Numbered from the stretch's first letter, positions 8,692 to 17,893 are shown. The stretch: 64,000 bases of DNA from Alphaproteobacteria bacterium (GCA_022823305.1 JAJDXK010000101.1:1-64000), one strand, 5' to 3'. The notes: generated by a model not told the origin, from the sequence alone. Made by a program: numbers and translations.

Positions 8692-10356
8692 CTAGACGAG
8701 GTTGCGCAGGGAAGCGAGGTCGAAGGCGTCGTCCAGGTCGAGCCAGTGGCCGGTGACGTAGTGAACGTCGATGGCCGCCCCCCGGTCGATCAGGCGGGTA
8801 AAGAGCTCGGGCAGGTCGGCGCCCTCCAGGCTCCCGTCCCTGCCCATGGCGTCCAGCGCGCCCCGCACCAGGGTCGCGCCTTCCGCGCTCAGCCTGGCCA
8901 GCCCGATGAACTCACCGTGGGCGTCCTCGGCCCCGGCGCTGTCGCTCCACATGGCCTCCAGGGTCACGCGCTCGTCGTCGAGGTAGCCGCCGGTGAAGGG
9001 CCGCGAGCAGCGCACCCAGTCGACGGCGCGGTCGGGCGCGCGGGAGGAGTCGGCCCGCCGCCGCGCGTCGACCACCGTCACGATATCGCCCTCGGCGGCG
9101 AGCAGGCCGTCCAGCACGTGGCGGCGGAAGAGGATGTCGCCGTAGGAGACCAGGCAGGGGCCGTAGAGGCGGTTGTAGGCGCAGGCGAGGGAGGCGGCCT
9201 CGCCGGTGTCCTCGTAGCGGTCGTTGTCGACGGCCTCGATGCCGGCGAGGTCGATCGCCCCCTTGCAATAGCCGCGCACCACCGTCACGTCGTGCAGGCC
9301 GCTCCGGTTCAGGGTCCGCACCAGGCGCTGGAGCAGCGGCTCGCCGCGCACGTCGATCATGCACTTCGGCCGCCGCTCGGTGAGCGGACCGAGCTGCGCG
9401 CCGCGCGAGGCCGCGAGCAGGATCGCGCGCGGGCCGCCGCCGGCGGCGAGATAGCGCGCCTCGGCCGCGGCCAGCTCGGCCTGGCCGGTGAGCTCGAACA
9501 CCTCCCGCACCGGCGCGATCTCGCCTTCCACCCCGGCGAGCGATTCGCTTGCCCTGACGGCCTGGCTCACCTGGCGCATCGCCGACACCGCGGCCCGCAT
9601 GTTGTGGTTGGCCCAGATCACCATGGAAACGCCGGCATCGCGGAAGGTCTGCGTCGGCGTGCGGTGGTACATGGTCGGGACGATCACCACCGGCGCGCGC
9701 TCGCCCCAGGAGGCGCAGAAGCCGGTGATCTCGTCCGCGGTGTCCTTCTTCGAATGAATCAGCACGGCGTCGGCGCCGGCCGCATGGTACGCCTCGGCCC
9801 GGCGCAGCGCCTCATCCATGCCCCAGCCCGCGATCAGCGCCTCGATGCGTGCCACGAGCTGGAAGTCGTCGTCGCTCTGGCTGTCCTTGCCCGCCTTGAT
9901 GCGGCCGCAGAACTCGTCCACGTCGGCCAGCGGCTGGTTCTCGCCGATGAACGAGTTGGTCTTGGGGAAGAGCTTGTCCTCGATGCAGACCCCGGCGATG
10001 CCGCGCTGGCAGAGCTTCCTGACCAGGCGCCGCACGTTGTTGAAATTGCCGTAGCCGGTATCGCCGTCCACCAGGATCGGGATCTCGGTGGCGTCGGCCA
10101 TGAACTCCAGCATCTCCAGGACCTGGGTCCAGGAGGCCTCGTTGCTGTCGCGCACGCCGAGCGCGGCCGACATGGAAAGGCCCGAGGCCCAGATGCCCTC
10201 GAAGCCGGCTTCCTCCACGATCTTGGCGGAGAGCCCGTTGTGCGCCTCCATGATGAAGCTGAGGGCAGGGGCGTGCAGCAGCGCGCGCAGGCGCGCCGCC
10301 TTGGAGGGTGGCTCGGCGTGCGGGCCTGGGTTGCCGATGGGAAGCTCTGTTGCCAT
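8692..10356 (-). CDS. pepM: Phosphoenolpyruvate mutase fused to a nucleotidyltransferase domain
   Basis: PEP mutase rearranges phosphoenolpyruvate to phosphonopyruvate, the entry step of almost all phosphonate synthesis. The N-terminal ~300 residues are an isocitrate-lyase-superfamily barrel with [11 protein letters not shown] and the PEP-mutase signature [10 protein letters not shown], which distinguishes it from the C-C lyases of the superfamily. From about residue 325 a second domain begins with [20 protein letters not shown], a nucleotidyltransferase P-loop with its lysine, as in the phosphonate cytidylyltransferase PntC and sugar-phosphate nucleotidyltransferases. The ATG at 10356 is preferred; a GTG 10 codons upstream (10386) is possible. 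The protein is 554 residues. A DegT aminotransferase gene is divergent to it. The final phosphonate is unknown. Confidence 0.9.
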   Translation of the reverse strand: MATELPIGNPGPHAEPPSKAARLRALLHAPALSFIMEAHNGLSAKIVEEAGFEGIWASGLSMSAALGVRDSNEASWTQVLEMLEFMADATEIPILVDGDTGYGNFNNVRRLVRKLCQRGIAGVCIEDKLFPKTNSFIGENQPLADVDEFCGRIKAGKDSQSDDDFQLVARIEALIAGWGMDEALRRAEAYHAAGADAVLIHSKKDTADEITGFCASWGERAPVVIVPTMYHRTPTQTFRDAGVSMVIWANHNMRAAVSAMRQVSQAVRASESLAGVEGEIAPVREVFELTGQAELAAAEARYLAAGGGPRAILLAASRGAQLGPLTERRPKCMIDVRGEPLLQRLVRTLNRSGLHDVTVVRGYCKGAIDLAGIEAVDNDRYEDTGEAASLACAYNRLYGPCLVSYGDILFRRHVLDGLLAAEGDIVTVVDARRRADSSRAPDRAVDWVRCSRPFTGGYLDDERVTLEAMWSDSAGAEDAHGEFIGLARLSAEGATLVRGALDAMGRDGSLEGADLPELFTRLIDRGAAIDVHYVTGHWLDLDDAFDLASLRNLV

Positions 10357-10386
10357 GAGGGATCGCCGGTTCGCCGTGAACCTCAC

Positions 10387-10401
10387 ATATCACGGTGATA
10401 T
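10387..10401. promoter_or_regulatory. 15-bp palindrome in the pepM/aminotransferase divergent region
   Basis: ATATCAC-g-GTGATAT is a perfect 7+1+7 palindrome, AT-rich in an otherwise GC-rich gap. It is 31 bases upstream of the preferred pepM ATG and next to a TATAAAA tract (10399-10405). The form suits a dimeric repressor site, for example of the GntR or MarR type. No regulator gene is adjacent, so the binding protein is unknown. Confidence 0.5.
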
Positions 10402-10550
10402 AAAAGCGCAACAAGACGTCGGCGCCCCTTCGATGCGGCGCCGCGATCCCGCCCTTTTCGGGGGTGCGACGCGCGACGGCGCTCCGGACGCGAAGCGGCT
10501 GGAGCCGGCGCCGCGCCGCCTCCCGATCCGACCGACGAAGACGGAGCCGC

Positions 10551-11690
10551 ATGTCCAGCGCAGATCACGACCCCATCGCGTTCATCGACCTTCACGCACA
10601 GTACCGGCGCCTCAAGCCGGAGATCGACGCCGCGCTCGCGCGCGTGCTCGACGACGGCCGCTTCGTCATGGGGCCTGCGGTGGCGGAGCTGGAGAGAGCA
10701 CTCGCCGCGCGGGCCGGCGCGGCCCACGCCGTCACCTGCGCGAGCGGCACCGATGCCCTCCAGATCGCGCTGATGGCCGAGGGGATCGGCGCGGGCGATG
10801 CGGTCTTCATCCCGGCCTTCACCTTTACCGCGACCGCCGAGGTGGTGGCCGTGGCCGGCGCCACGCCGGTCTTCGTCGACGTGGTCGAGGAGAGCTACGT
10901 GATCGACCCGGCCGATCTCGCGGCGCGCGCCTCCCGTGTGGCGGCGGCGGGGCGGCTCACGCCGCGGGCGGTGATCGCGGCCGACCTCTTCGGCCAGGCG
11001 GCGGACTACGACGCGCTCGCGCCGGTCGCGGCGGAGCACGGGATGCTGGTGATCGCCGACGCGGCCCAGAGCTTCGGCGGCGCCAGCGGCGGCCGGCCGG
11101 TCGGCGCGCTCGCGCCGGTCACGACGACGAGCTTCTACCCGGCGAAGCCGCTCGGCTGCTACGGCGACGGCGGCGCGCTCTTCACCGACGATGCGGCGCG
11201 CGCGGCGCGCTGGCGCTCGATCCGCGAGCACGGCAAGGGCGAGGGCAAGTACGACATCGTCCGCATCGGCCTCAACAGCCGCATGGACACGCTCCAGGCT
11301 GCGGTCCTGCTGGTCAAGCTCGCGGCCTTCGATGACGAGATCGACGCGCGCGAACGGGTTGCGGCGTGGTACGACTCCGACCTCGCCGGCGCCGCCGGCC
11401 TGCCGGAACGTCTGCCCGCACGCCGCTCCACCTGGGCGCAGTACACGATCCGGCTCCCGGAGCGCGACCCGGTGCAGGCGGCGCTCGGGGCGCAAGACAT
11501 CCCGACTGCGGTCCACTACCCCATGCCCATGCACCTGCAGCCGGCCTATGAGGCCTACGGCGATGGCCCCGGCTCGCTGCCGGTGAGCGAGCGCCTGAGC
11601 CGGCAGGTGCTGAGCCTCCCCATGCACGCCGATCTCGGCGAGGCGACCGTCGCGCGGATCGCCCGCGCCGTGTGCGACGCCGCCGGCTGA
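10551..11690 (+). CDS. DegT/DnrJ/EryC1/StrS family PLP aminotransferase
   Basis: A 379-residue sugar-aminotransferase-type enzyme. Signature features are the N-terminal FIDLHAQYRRLKPEI, CASGTDALQIAL (PLP phosphate), the conserved IPAFTFTATAEVV, DAAQSFGG (the Asp contacting the PLP pyridine), and the PLP lysine in TTSFYPAKPLGCYGDGGAL. Members usually transaminate nucleotide-linked keto-sugars; some act on small molecules. Beside PEP mutase it may make an amino sugar onto which a phosphonate is placed, or it may aminate a phosphonate intermediate; both are inference. The start at 10551 follows a GGAG site and gives the usual N-terminus. Confidence 0.88.
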   Translation: MSSADHDPIAFIDLHAQYRRLKPEIDAALARVLDDGRFVMGPAVAELERALAARAGAAHAVTCASGTDALQIALMAEGIGAGDAVFIPAFTFTATAEVVAVAGATPVFVDVVEESYVIDPADLAARASRVAAAGRLTPRAVIAADLFGQAADYDALAPVAAEHGMLVIADAAQSFGGASGGRPVGALAPVTTTSFYPAKPLGCYGDGGALFTDDAARAARWRSIREHGKGEGKYDIVRIGLNSRMDTLQAAVLLVKLAAFDDEIDARERVAAWYDSDLAGAAGLPERLPARRSTWAQYTIRLPERDPVQAALGAQDIPTAVHYPMPMHLQPAYEAYGDGPGSLPVSERLSRQVLSLPMHADLGEATVARIARAVCDAAG

Positions 11691-11751
11691 GTCCGCCCGG
11701 CGAGCCGACGAGGCGGAGACGGCGAATCGGCGGGAAGGCGCACGAGGGGTC

Positions 11752-12963
11752 ATGACGCAGGGGTCGGCGCCGGCTGCGGCCACGCGCTGGGACATCGTGC
11801 TGATGGCCCTCGGCGCCGGAATATTCGCCGGCTTCCAGGTCGGCAAGGTGCCGCCGGCCCTGCCCGTGCTGCGCGCGAGCCTCGATCTCGACCTCGTCAC
11901 CGCCGGGTGGCTCACGTCCATCTACTACGCGATCGGCGCCGTCGTGGCAGTGACGGTGGGGCTGCTCTCCGACCGGGCGGGGCCGCGTCGCCTGATGCTT
12001 GCCGGCGTGGCCTTCCTCGGGGCGGGCAGCCTGTTGGGCGGCCTGGTGAGCGGCAGCGGCTGGCTGCTCTTCGCGCGCTTCATCGAGGGCTTCGGCTTCG
12101 TCGGCGTCACCGTGACCGCGCCGAAGCTGATCGCCGTCGCGGCACGGTCCCGCGACCACGGCCTCGCCTTCGGCATCTGGGGCGCCTACATGCCGATCGG
12201 CATGGCCATCGCCATGCTGATCGCGCCGGCGCTGCTCGACGCCGTCGGCTGGCGCGGCTTCTGGCTGGTCAGCGCGGCGCTGGTGGCGCTCTTCGGCGCG
12301 GCGCTCGCCTGGAGCCTGCATCCCCGCCGCTGGCCCGTCGCCTTCGACGCCGAGGCGCTCGACTGGTCCGGCGTGGGCGCCACGCTCTCGCGCGCGGCGC
12401 TCTGGCTCTTCGGCCTCTGCTTCGCGCTCTACACCCTGCAGTGGTTCGCCATCATGACCTGGCTGCCGACCTTCCTGATCGAGACCCAGGGGCGGAGCGC
12501 CGCCGGGGCCGCCACCTGGGGCGCGATGGTGGTGCTGGTCAACGCGCTCGGCAACTTCGCGGCGGCCTGGCTGATGCACCTGCGCGCGCCGCGCTGGACG
12601 CTGATCGGGACAGCCTTCTGCGCCATGGGCGGAGCGTCCGCCGGCATCTTTCTTTCCGGCACGCCGGGCGACCTCAAGATCGTGCTCGCCTTCGTGTTCA
12701 GCGCGGTCGGCGGGCTGCTGCCGGCGGCGGCGATCGCCGGGGCCGCCGCGCACGCGCCGCGCGCCGCCTTCATCGCCATGGCCAGCGGCTTCGTGGTGCA
12801 GGGCGCCGCGATCGGCAGCCTGCTGGGCCCGCCGGTGATGGCCACTGCAGTGGAGGGACTGGGCGGATGGGCGCAGTCATGGTGGGTGATGCTTGCGGTC
12901 TCCGTCGCAGGCCTCGGGCTGGTGGCCGGCCTCGTGGTCGCCGAGCGCAAGCCCCGCACCTGA
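11752..12963 (+). CDS. MFS transporter
   Basis: A 403-residue major facilitator protein with about 12 hydrophobic segments. The loop 2-3 motif A is LLSDRAGPRRLML, matching GxLSDRxGRR. The central loop around residues 190-200 carries basic residues (HPRRWPVAFD). The N-terminus is short (MTQGSAPAAATRWD) and cytoplasmic. Overall shape resembles the cyanate/nitrate-type (CynX/NarK-like) branch, but the substrate cannot be deduced. It begins 61 bases after the aminotransferase stop on the same strand, so it may export the product of the locus or import a precursor. Confidence 0.86.
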   Translation: MTQGSAPAAATRWDIVLMALGAGIFAGFQVGKVPPALPVLRASLDLDLVTAGWLTSIYYAIGAVVAVTVGLLSDRAGPRRLMLAGVAFLGAGSLLGGLVSGSGWLLFARFIEGFGFVGVTVTAPKLIAVAARSRDHGLAFGIWGAYMPIGMAIAMLIAPALLDAVGWRGFWLVSAALVALFGAALAWSLHPRRWPVAFDAEALDWSGVGATLSRAALWLFGLCFALYTLQWFAIMTWLPTFLIETQGRSAAGAATWGAMVVLVNALGNFAAAWLMHLRAPRWTLIGTAFCAMGGASAGIFLSGTPGDLKIVLAFVFSAVGGLLPAAAIAGAAAHAPRAAFIAMASGFVVQGAAIGSLLGPPVMATAVEGLGGWAQSWWVMLAVSVAGLGLVAGLVVAERKPRT

Positions 12964-13080
12964 TCCGGGGCCTCGCCGAGCCATGATCGGGACTGGTGCG
13001 AAGCCGGCGGTGGTGATATGGGGCAGCCCTCCGAATCAGATGCCGGCATGTATTGGTCCCGATACGAGGAGAGCAAGTCC

Positions 13081-13419
13081 ATGAAGGTTGTTGTCGAGCG
13101 GCAGAACGGTGTGCTGTCGGCCCGCGTGAGCGGGCGCGTCGACTCCACCAATGCCCGCGATTTCGAGGAGGCGATCAGGACCGCCATAGAGGATGACGAT
13201 CGCGCCGTGGTCATGGATTTCGAGAATCTTGCCTACATCAGCAGTGCGGGCCTTCGTGCCGTTCTGATGACCGCGAAGAATCAGTGGAGGCGGGACGCGA
13301 AGTTTGCGCTCTGCTCGCTGCAGGACCTCGTGCGGGAGGTGTTCGAGGTGAGCGGCTTCGACAAGATCATCACGATCCACCCGGGCATGGACGAGGCGCG
13401 GTCCGCCCTCGAGAGCTGA
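13081..13419 (+). CDS. STAS-domain protein (anti-sigma factor antagonist type)
   Basis: A 112-residue single STAS domain like SpoIIAA/RsbV, which binds an anti-sigma kinase and is switched by phosphorylation of a serine. The conserved motif is MDFENLAYISSAGLRAVL, whose SSAGLR carries the phosphorylatable serine. The N-terminus MKVVVERQNGVLSARVSGRVDSTN is typical. The start at 13081 is chosen for the GAGGAG site at about 13066; an in-frame ATG 21 codons earlier would add a non-conserved tail. No kinase or phosphatase partner is in the window. It lies 139 bases before the GPP34 gene on the same strand. Confidence 0.88.
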   Translation: MKVVVERQNGVLSARVSGRVDSTNARDFEEAIRTAIEDDDRAVVMDFENLAYISSAGLRAVLMTAKNQWRRDAKFALCSLQDLVREVFEVSGFDKIITIHPGMDEARSALES

Positions 13420-13558
13420 CGCGGCGGGCCTGGCGCGGTCTGTCCCCGGCCGTATCCCTTCGCCCCCGGCCACGACCCGGAACCGCCGTTGACAGAGCGG
13501 TGCGGGGCGTCCTTTGATCGGCGCTCGAGCCGATGACGCCGCCGCGAGACCCCGCCCC

Positions 13559-14215
13559 ATGCTGACCTTCACCGAAGAGATCCTCCTGCTTCTGCTGGAC
13601 GACGAGGACGGCTCGTTCGTCCCCATCTCGAAGGCCAACCTTTCCTGCGCCATTGCCGGCGCCGTGCTGATGGACCTGGCCTTCGCCTACCGGATCGACA
13701 CGGACCCGGACGAACTCGTGGTCAACGACGCGACGCCGACGGGCAATCCCATGCTCGACGGCACGCTCGCGAAGATCGCGGCGCAGAGGCAGCCGACGAA
13801 CACGCGCACCTGGATCAGGGTGCTTTCCGTCGAGGACGCACCCGGCATCCGCGAGCAGGCGCTGGAGAGCCTCGTGGCGCGCGGCATTCTGGAGCAGCGC
13901 GAGGCGCGGGTGATGTGGGCCTTCCGCGCCCGCCGCTATCCCACCATCGACGGCAACGTGGAGCAGGAGGTCAAGCTGCGGATCGGGCAGGTCCTGCATT
14001 CCGACGACATCCCCGACCCGCGCGACGTCGCCCTGATCGGCCTGGTCGACGCCTGCGACCTGCTCGGCGACATCTTTCCGGACCGGAACATCGACCAGCT
14101 TCGCCCGCGCGTCGATCAGCTGCGCAAGATGGACCTGATCGGCCGCGAGCTGGCCGGCGCCATCGCCGACATCGAGCACACCGTGACGATGGCTCTCTCG
14201 GGCGCGCCCTACTAG
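13559..14215 (+). CDS. GPP34/GOLPH3-like phosphoprotein family protein
   Basis: A 218-residue protein of the GPP34 family (bacterial relatives of Golgi phosphoprotein 3, which binds PI4P on Golgi membranes). It opens with LTFTEEILLLLLDDEDGSF, the family hallmark, followed by LSCAIAGAVLMDLAFAYRI and DPDELVVND. The bacterial function is poorly known; these genes are common in actinobacteria and scattered in proteobacteria. The start at 13559 gives the conserved N-terminus directly; 15 further codons upstream are not conserved. The STAS gene upstream may be cotranscribed. Confidence 0.85.
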   Translation: MLTFTEEILLLLLDDEDGSFVPISKANLSCAIAGAVLMDLAFAYRIDTDPDELVVNDATPTGNPMLDGTLAKIAAQRQPTNTRTWIRVLSVEDAPGIREQALESLVARGILEQREARVMWAFRARRYPTIDGNVEQEVKLRIGQVLHSDDIPDPRDVALIGLVDACDLLGDIFPDRNIDQLRPRVDQLRKMDLIGRELAGAIADIEHTVTMALSGAPY

Positions 14216-14385
14216 GACGTTTTCACTTCAGACGGAAACGCCCTGGCCACTTGTCGCGCGCGGCAGCCGGCCGTCTTGCGTTTCCGCACGCCTGCCGGCG
14301 CGACAGGCGGCACGCCCTGCCGGGCAAGCCTCTTGTAGAGGCCCCGGGGGGTCGTCCCGCCTGTTTGTTGCAGCTTGATTGCAAC

Positions 14386-14410
14386 GTTATTATATAGGTT
14401 ATAAAATAAC
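14386..14410. promoter_or_regulatory. Zur-box-like palindrome upstream of the His-rich outer-membrane protein
   Basis: The 25 bases form a near-palindrome with GTTATT/AATAAC ends. The right half, 14398-14410, reads GTTATAAAATAAC, a perfect GTTAT-nnn-ATAAC and one base from the proteobacterial Zur core GTTATAWTATAAC. A second GTTAT begins at 14386, 12 bases earlier, so two overlapping sites are possible. The site is 53 bases before the start codon of a histidine-rich outer-membrane protein, the right place to repress it when zinc is plentiful. Confidence 0.7.
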
Positions 14411-14463
14411 ATGGTGAGTTTCGGATATCGGATTTCCCCAATGTCCAGGGAAGGAGTGGCGAC

Positions 14464-15978
14464 ATGCGCTACGCCGTAGTTCTTGCCGCAACCGCCGCGA
14501 TCGCGGCATCGCTCGCGCCGCCGCCGGCACAGGCCGAGTCGGAGGGCGACATCCCCTTCGCCGCCGGACTGGCGGCGGAGCTGGCGGCGCTCCGCGAAGA
14601 ATACGAGTCTCGCATCCGGGCGCTCGAAGCGCAGATCGAGGCGCTGCAGGCGCGATCTGGCACTGCCGCGGCAGAGCACGACGATCACGATCATGGCGAC
14701 GATGCCCACATGCACGAGGCGGACGACGATCGCCATGCGCACGATCACGGCGACGGCATGGCGGCGCACGAGGACGAGGGCGACCTCCTGAATCCCAGCA
14801 TCACGGCGGTCATCAGGGGTCTGGCCACGGCCTATTCTGCCGACGAGTCCGAGATTCCCGGCTTTCCCCTCGGCCACGAGGGCGAGCGCGCGCCGGAAGG
14901 CTTCTCGCTCGACCACAGCGAGCTCGTGCTGGCGAGCGATGTCAGCGATGCGGTTCGCGGCAATCTCACGCTCGGGATCCACGCCCATCCCGGCGAGGCG
15001 GCGGAAGTGGAGGTCGAGGAGGCCTACGTCCGGACCCTGCCGGGCGCGGGGCTGCCCGGAGGCATGAGCGTGAAGGCGGGCCGCGCGCTCTGGACCTTCG
15101 GCTATCTCAACGAGCGCCACGCGCACGAGGACGACTTCGCCGACCGTTCACTGCCCTACCGGGTCTATCTGGACAACGCCTTCAACGACGACGGCATTGA
15201 GCTTTCGCTGGCGCTGCCCAGCCTCTTCGACGGCAAGATCGGCGGCGGTCTCTTTCGCGGCGACGACTACCCCTTCGGCGGCTCCGACGACGGCCGCCGG
15301 ACATGGTCGGCCTTCGCGCACTTCGGCGGGGAGCTGGGAAGCAACTCGTCGTGGCGGCTCGGCGGCTCCCTGCTGGACGGCGAGCCGAGGGGCGCGGGCG
15401 GCGCCCCCCACGATCACGAGGAGGAGGAGCACGCCCACGAGGAGGGCGAAGACCACGAGCACGAGGACCACGCGGCGTTCTTCTCCGAGGGCACCTTCAC
15501 CGGCGATCGCCAGCTCTTCGGCGTCGACGCCGGCTTCGCCTGGGCGCCCACCGGCGATGCGCGCCAGAGCGGGCTGACGCTCCTCGGCGAGTATCTCTGG
15601 CTCAAGGACAGCGGCACCTACACGCTTGCGGAGGAGGAACTGGAGGTGGAAGGCGAGGAGGTGCACGTCCACGAGCACGAGGAAACGCTCGACTTCGACG
15701 GCAGGAGCAGCGGGTGGTACGCCCAGGCGGTCTACAGGATCATGCCCGAGTGGCGCGTCGGTGCGCGCTATTCCCGCCTGCGCACGCCCAACGAGGCCGA
15801 GATCGGTCACGACCCGCGCGCGCTCGCGGTCATGGCCGACTGGACCGACGACCGCTTCGGGCAGGTGCGCCTGCAGTACAACCGGGAGGAGTTGACCGAC
15901 CAGGAGGAGGACGATCAGGTCGTCCTCCAGTACACGGTGACCCTGGGCAGCCACGGCGACCACGGCCACGACCACTGA
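14464..15978 (+). CDS. Histidine-rich outer-membrane beta-barrel protein, probable zinc uptake porin
   Basis: A 504-residue exported protein. A signal peptide (MRYAVVLAATAAIAASLAPPPAQA) is followed by a short coiled coil (LAALREEYESRIRALEAQIEALQ, residues ~40-62), as in trimeric porins. A His/Asp segment (HDDHDHGDDAHMHEADDD) covers residues ~75-105. The rest is alternating strands of a barrel, broken by further HxH/E-rich loops at about residues 315-340 and 400-413, with a C-terminal HGDHGHDH. The pattern matches zinc-regulated outer-membrane proteins with His-rich loops that gather zinc. The upstream Zur-like box supports this. No TonB box or plug domain is visible. It starts after a GGAAGGAG site. 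Confidence 0.82.
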   Translation: MRYAVVLAATAAIAASLAPPPAQAESEGDIPFAAGLAAELAALREEYESRIRALEAQIEALQARSGTAAAEHDDHDHGDDAHMHEADDDRHAHDHGDGMAAHEDEGDLLNPSITAVIRGLATAYSADESEIPGFPLGHEGERAPEGFSLDHSELVLASDVSDAVRGNLTLGIHAHPGEAAEVEVEEAYVRTLPGAGLPGGMSVKAGRALWTFGYLNERHAHEDDFADRSLPYRVYLDNAFNDDGIELSLALPSLFDGKIGGGLFRGDDYPFGGSDDGRRTWSAFAHFGGELGSNSSWRLGGSLLDGEPRGAGGAPHDHEEEEHAHEEGEDHEHEDHAAFFSEGTFTGDRQLFGVDAGFAWAPTGDARQSGLTLLGEYLWLKDSGTYTLAEEELEVEGEEVHVHEHEETLDFDGRSSGWYAQAVYRIMPEWRVGARYSRLRTPNEAEIGHDPRALAVMADWTDDRFGQVRLQYNREELTDQEEDDQVVLQYTVTLGSHGDHGHDH

Positions 15979-16083
15979 GAGGCGCGTCGCCGCGCTTGCC
16001 GGGACGGCCCGGCTCGATCCCGCTGGAGGCACGCGCGGGCATCGACTAGCATCCGGAGCGGGAACACCCAGCGGGGAGCCGCC

Positions 16084-16938
16084 ATGATCCTGCTCACCGG
16101 CGCCACCGGGACGACGGGGAGCGCCACCGTCGCCCAGCTGCGCCGGACGGGCCACCCCTTCCGCATCATGTCCCGCGACGTCGGGCGCGCGCAGGCGCAG
16201 TTCGGCCACGATCTGGACTATGTCGAGGGCGACTTCGCCCGGCCCGAGAGCCTCGACGCCGCGTTCGCGGGGATCGAGACCCTCTCGCTCCTCTGCGCCT
16301 TTTCCGAAGGGATGGTCGAGTTCGAGCTGAACGCGGTCGAGGCGGCAGTGCGGGCCGGCATCCGCCGCATCGTGAAGATGTCCGCGATCGGGGCCGCGCC
16401 AGACGCGCCCACCACGATCCGCCGCTGGCACGGGGTGATCGAGCGCCGCATCGACGAGAGCGGCATCCTCCGCACCCATCTCTGGCCCAACGCCTTCATG
16501 CAGAACTTCCGCCGCTTCGCGCCGCTCATCCGCGAGCGCGGGGAGTTCTACGCGCCGCTGGGCGATGCCAGGGTGTCGCTGGTCGAGATCGAGGATGTCG
16601 CGGCGGTGACGGTGGCGGCGCTCATCGAGGACGGGCACGAGGGCGAGACCTACGAGATCACCGGGCCGGAGGCGGTTTCCTATGCCGAGTGCGCGGCGAT
16701 CCTCTCCGAGGAGCTGGGCAGGCAGGTGCGCTACGTCTCGGTCAGCGACGAGGAGGCGCGGGCCGCGCTGGTGGAGGCCGGCATCGGGCCCGAGGCGGCG
16801 CAGGCGCTGGTCGAGATCGACGGCCTCTTCCGCGAGGGCTTCGGCGCGCCGGTGACCGACGTGGTCGAGCGGGTGACCGGGCGCCGCGCCCGCGACTTCC
16901 GCACCTTCGTCCGCGAGAACGCCGGACTCTTCCGCTAG
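16084..16938 (+). CDS. NmrA-like NAD(P)-binding protein
   Basis: A 284-residue atypical short-chain dehydrogenase of the NmrA/HSCARG group. The nucleotide motif is ILLTGATGTTGSATVAQL (GxxGxxG); RIMSRDVGRAQ with an Arg after strand 2 suggests NADP(H) preference. VEGDFARPESLDAAFAGIETL and IVKMSAIGAAPDAP are standard features, and the YxxxK catalytic pair is replaced (RRWHGVIERRI). Such proteins act as quinone reductases or redox sensors. It starts 105 bases after the His-rich gene and ends 15 bases before the PuuE-like gene. Confidence 0.85.
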   Translation: MILLTGATGTTGSATVAQLRRTGHPFRIMSRDVGRAQAQFGHDLDYVEGDFARPESLDAAFAGIETLSLLCAFSEGMVEFELNAVEAAVRAGIRRIVKMSAIGAAPDAPTTIRRWHGVIERRIDESGILRTHLWPNAFMQNFRRFAPLIRERGEFYAPLGDARVSLVEIEDVAAVTVAALIEDGHEGETYEITGPEAVSYAECAAILSEELGRQVRYVSVSDEEARAALVEAGIGPEAAQALVEIDGLFREGFGAPVTDVVERVTGRRARDFRTFVRENAGLFR

Positions 16939-16953
16939 GACCGTGAGAGCGCG

Positions 16954-17889
16954 ATGGCCGCCAGGCGCTACCCCCGCGACATGGTGGGCTACGGCCGCAA
17001 CCGGCCGCACCCGCGCTGGCCGGGCGATGCCCGTGTTGCCGTGCAGTTCGTCATCAACTACGAGGAGGGCGCGGAGAACAGCATTCTCCACGGCGATGCC
17101 GGCTCGGAGACGCTGCTCACCGAATTCGGCTTCGCCGAGCCGCGCGTGGGCGAGCGCGCGCTGCCCATCGAATCCATGTACGAGTTCGGCAGCCGCGTCG
17201 GCTTCTGGCGCCTGCATCGCCTGTTCACCGAGCGCGCGGTGCCGGTCACGGTCTTCGGCGTCGCCATGGCGCTCGCGCGCAACGCGGAAGCGGTGGCGGC
17301 GATGGGCGAGGCGGCGTGGGAGATCGCGAGCCACGGCTTGCGCTGGATCGACTACCACGCCGTGCCCGAGGACGAGGAGCGCAGCCACATCGAGAAGGCC
17401 ATCGCGCTCCAGACCGAGCTCACGGGCGCCCGCCCTCTCGGCTACTTCCTCGGCCGCCGCAGCCCCAACACGGTGCGCCTGGTGGCGGAGGAGGGGGGCT
17501 TTCTCTACAGCCAGGATTCCTACGCCGACGAGCTGCCCTACTGGGCCGACGAGGCGGGCAGGCCCCTGCTGATGATCCCCTACACGGCCGATCACAACGA
17601 CCACCGCTTCGCCACGGCGCCGGGCTTCGACTGGGGCGAGCCCTTCTTCGCCTACCTGCGGGACGCCTTCGACGTGCTCTACGAGGAGGGCGCGGAGCAG
17701 CCCGGCATGATGAGCATCGGCCTGCACAGCCGGCTGGTGGGCCGGCCGGGGCGCTTCGCCGCGCTCAGGCGCTTCGTCGACCACGTGCTCGCCCACGACC
17801 GCGTCTGGCTCTGCCGCGGCATCGACATCGCCCGCCACTGGCGTAGCCGCGACGACGCGCCCCAGGCGGGGCGCATTGGACGGGAGTAG
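16954..17889 (+). CDS. PuuE-type allantoinase / polysaccharide deacetylase-fold protein
   Basis: A 311-residue NodB-fold protein closest to PuuE, the cofactor-independent allantoinase that opens allantoin to allantoate in purine breakdown. Matching features are the N-terminal [70 protein letters not shown] and [13 protein letters not shown], all characteristic of that branch. No uricase or allantoicase gene is nearby, so an action on a related cyclic amide is possible. The stop lies 4 bases before the next gene, which implies cotranscription with the Tm-1-like gene. Confidence 0.82.
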   Translation: MAARRYPRDMVGYGRNRPHPRWPGDARVAVQFVINYEEGAENSILHGDAGSETLLTEFGFAEPRVGERALPIESMYEFGSRVGFWRLHRLFTERAVPVTVFGVAMALARNAEAVAAMGEAAWEIASHGLRWIDYHAVPEDEERSHIEKAIALQTELTGARPLGYFLGRRSPNTVRLVAEEGGFLYSQDSYADELPYWADEAGRPLLMIPYTADHNDHRFATAPGFDWGEPFFAYLRDAFDVLYEEGAEQPGMMSIGLHSRLVGRPGRFAALRRFVDHVLAHDRVWLCRGIDIARHWRSRDDAPQAGRIGRE

Positions 17890-17893
17890 CGGG

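Noticed and set aside
15148-17838. An 896-codon open frame on the minus strand
   Set aside because: It runs antisense to three recognised genes (His-rich protein, NmrA-like, PuuE-like) and crosses their boundaries; low-complexity composition and no motifs.
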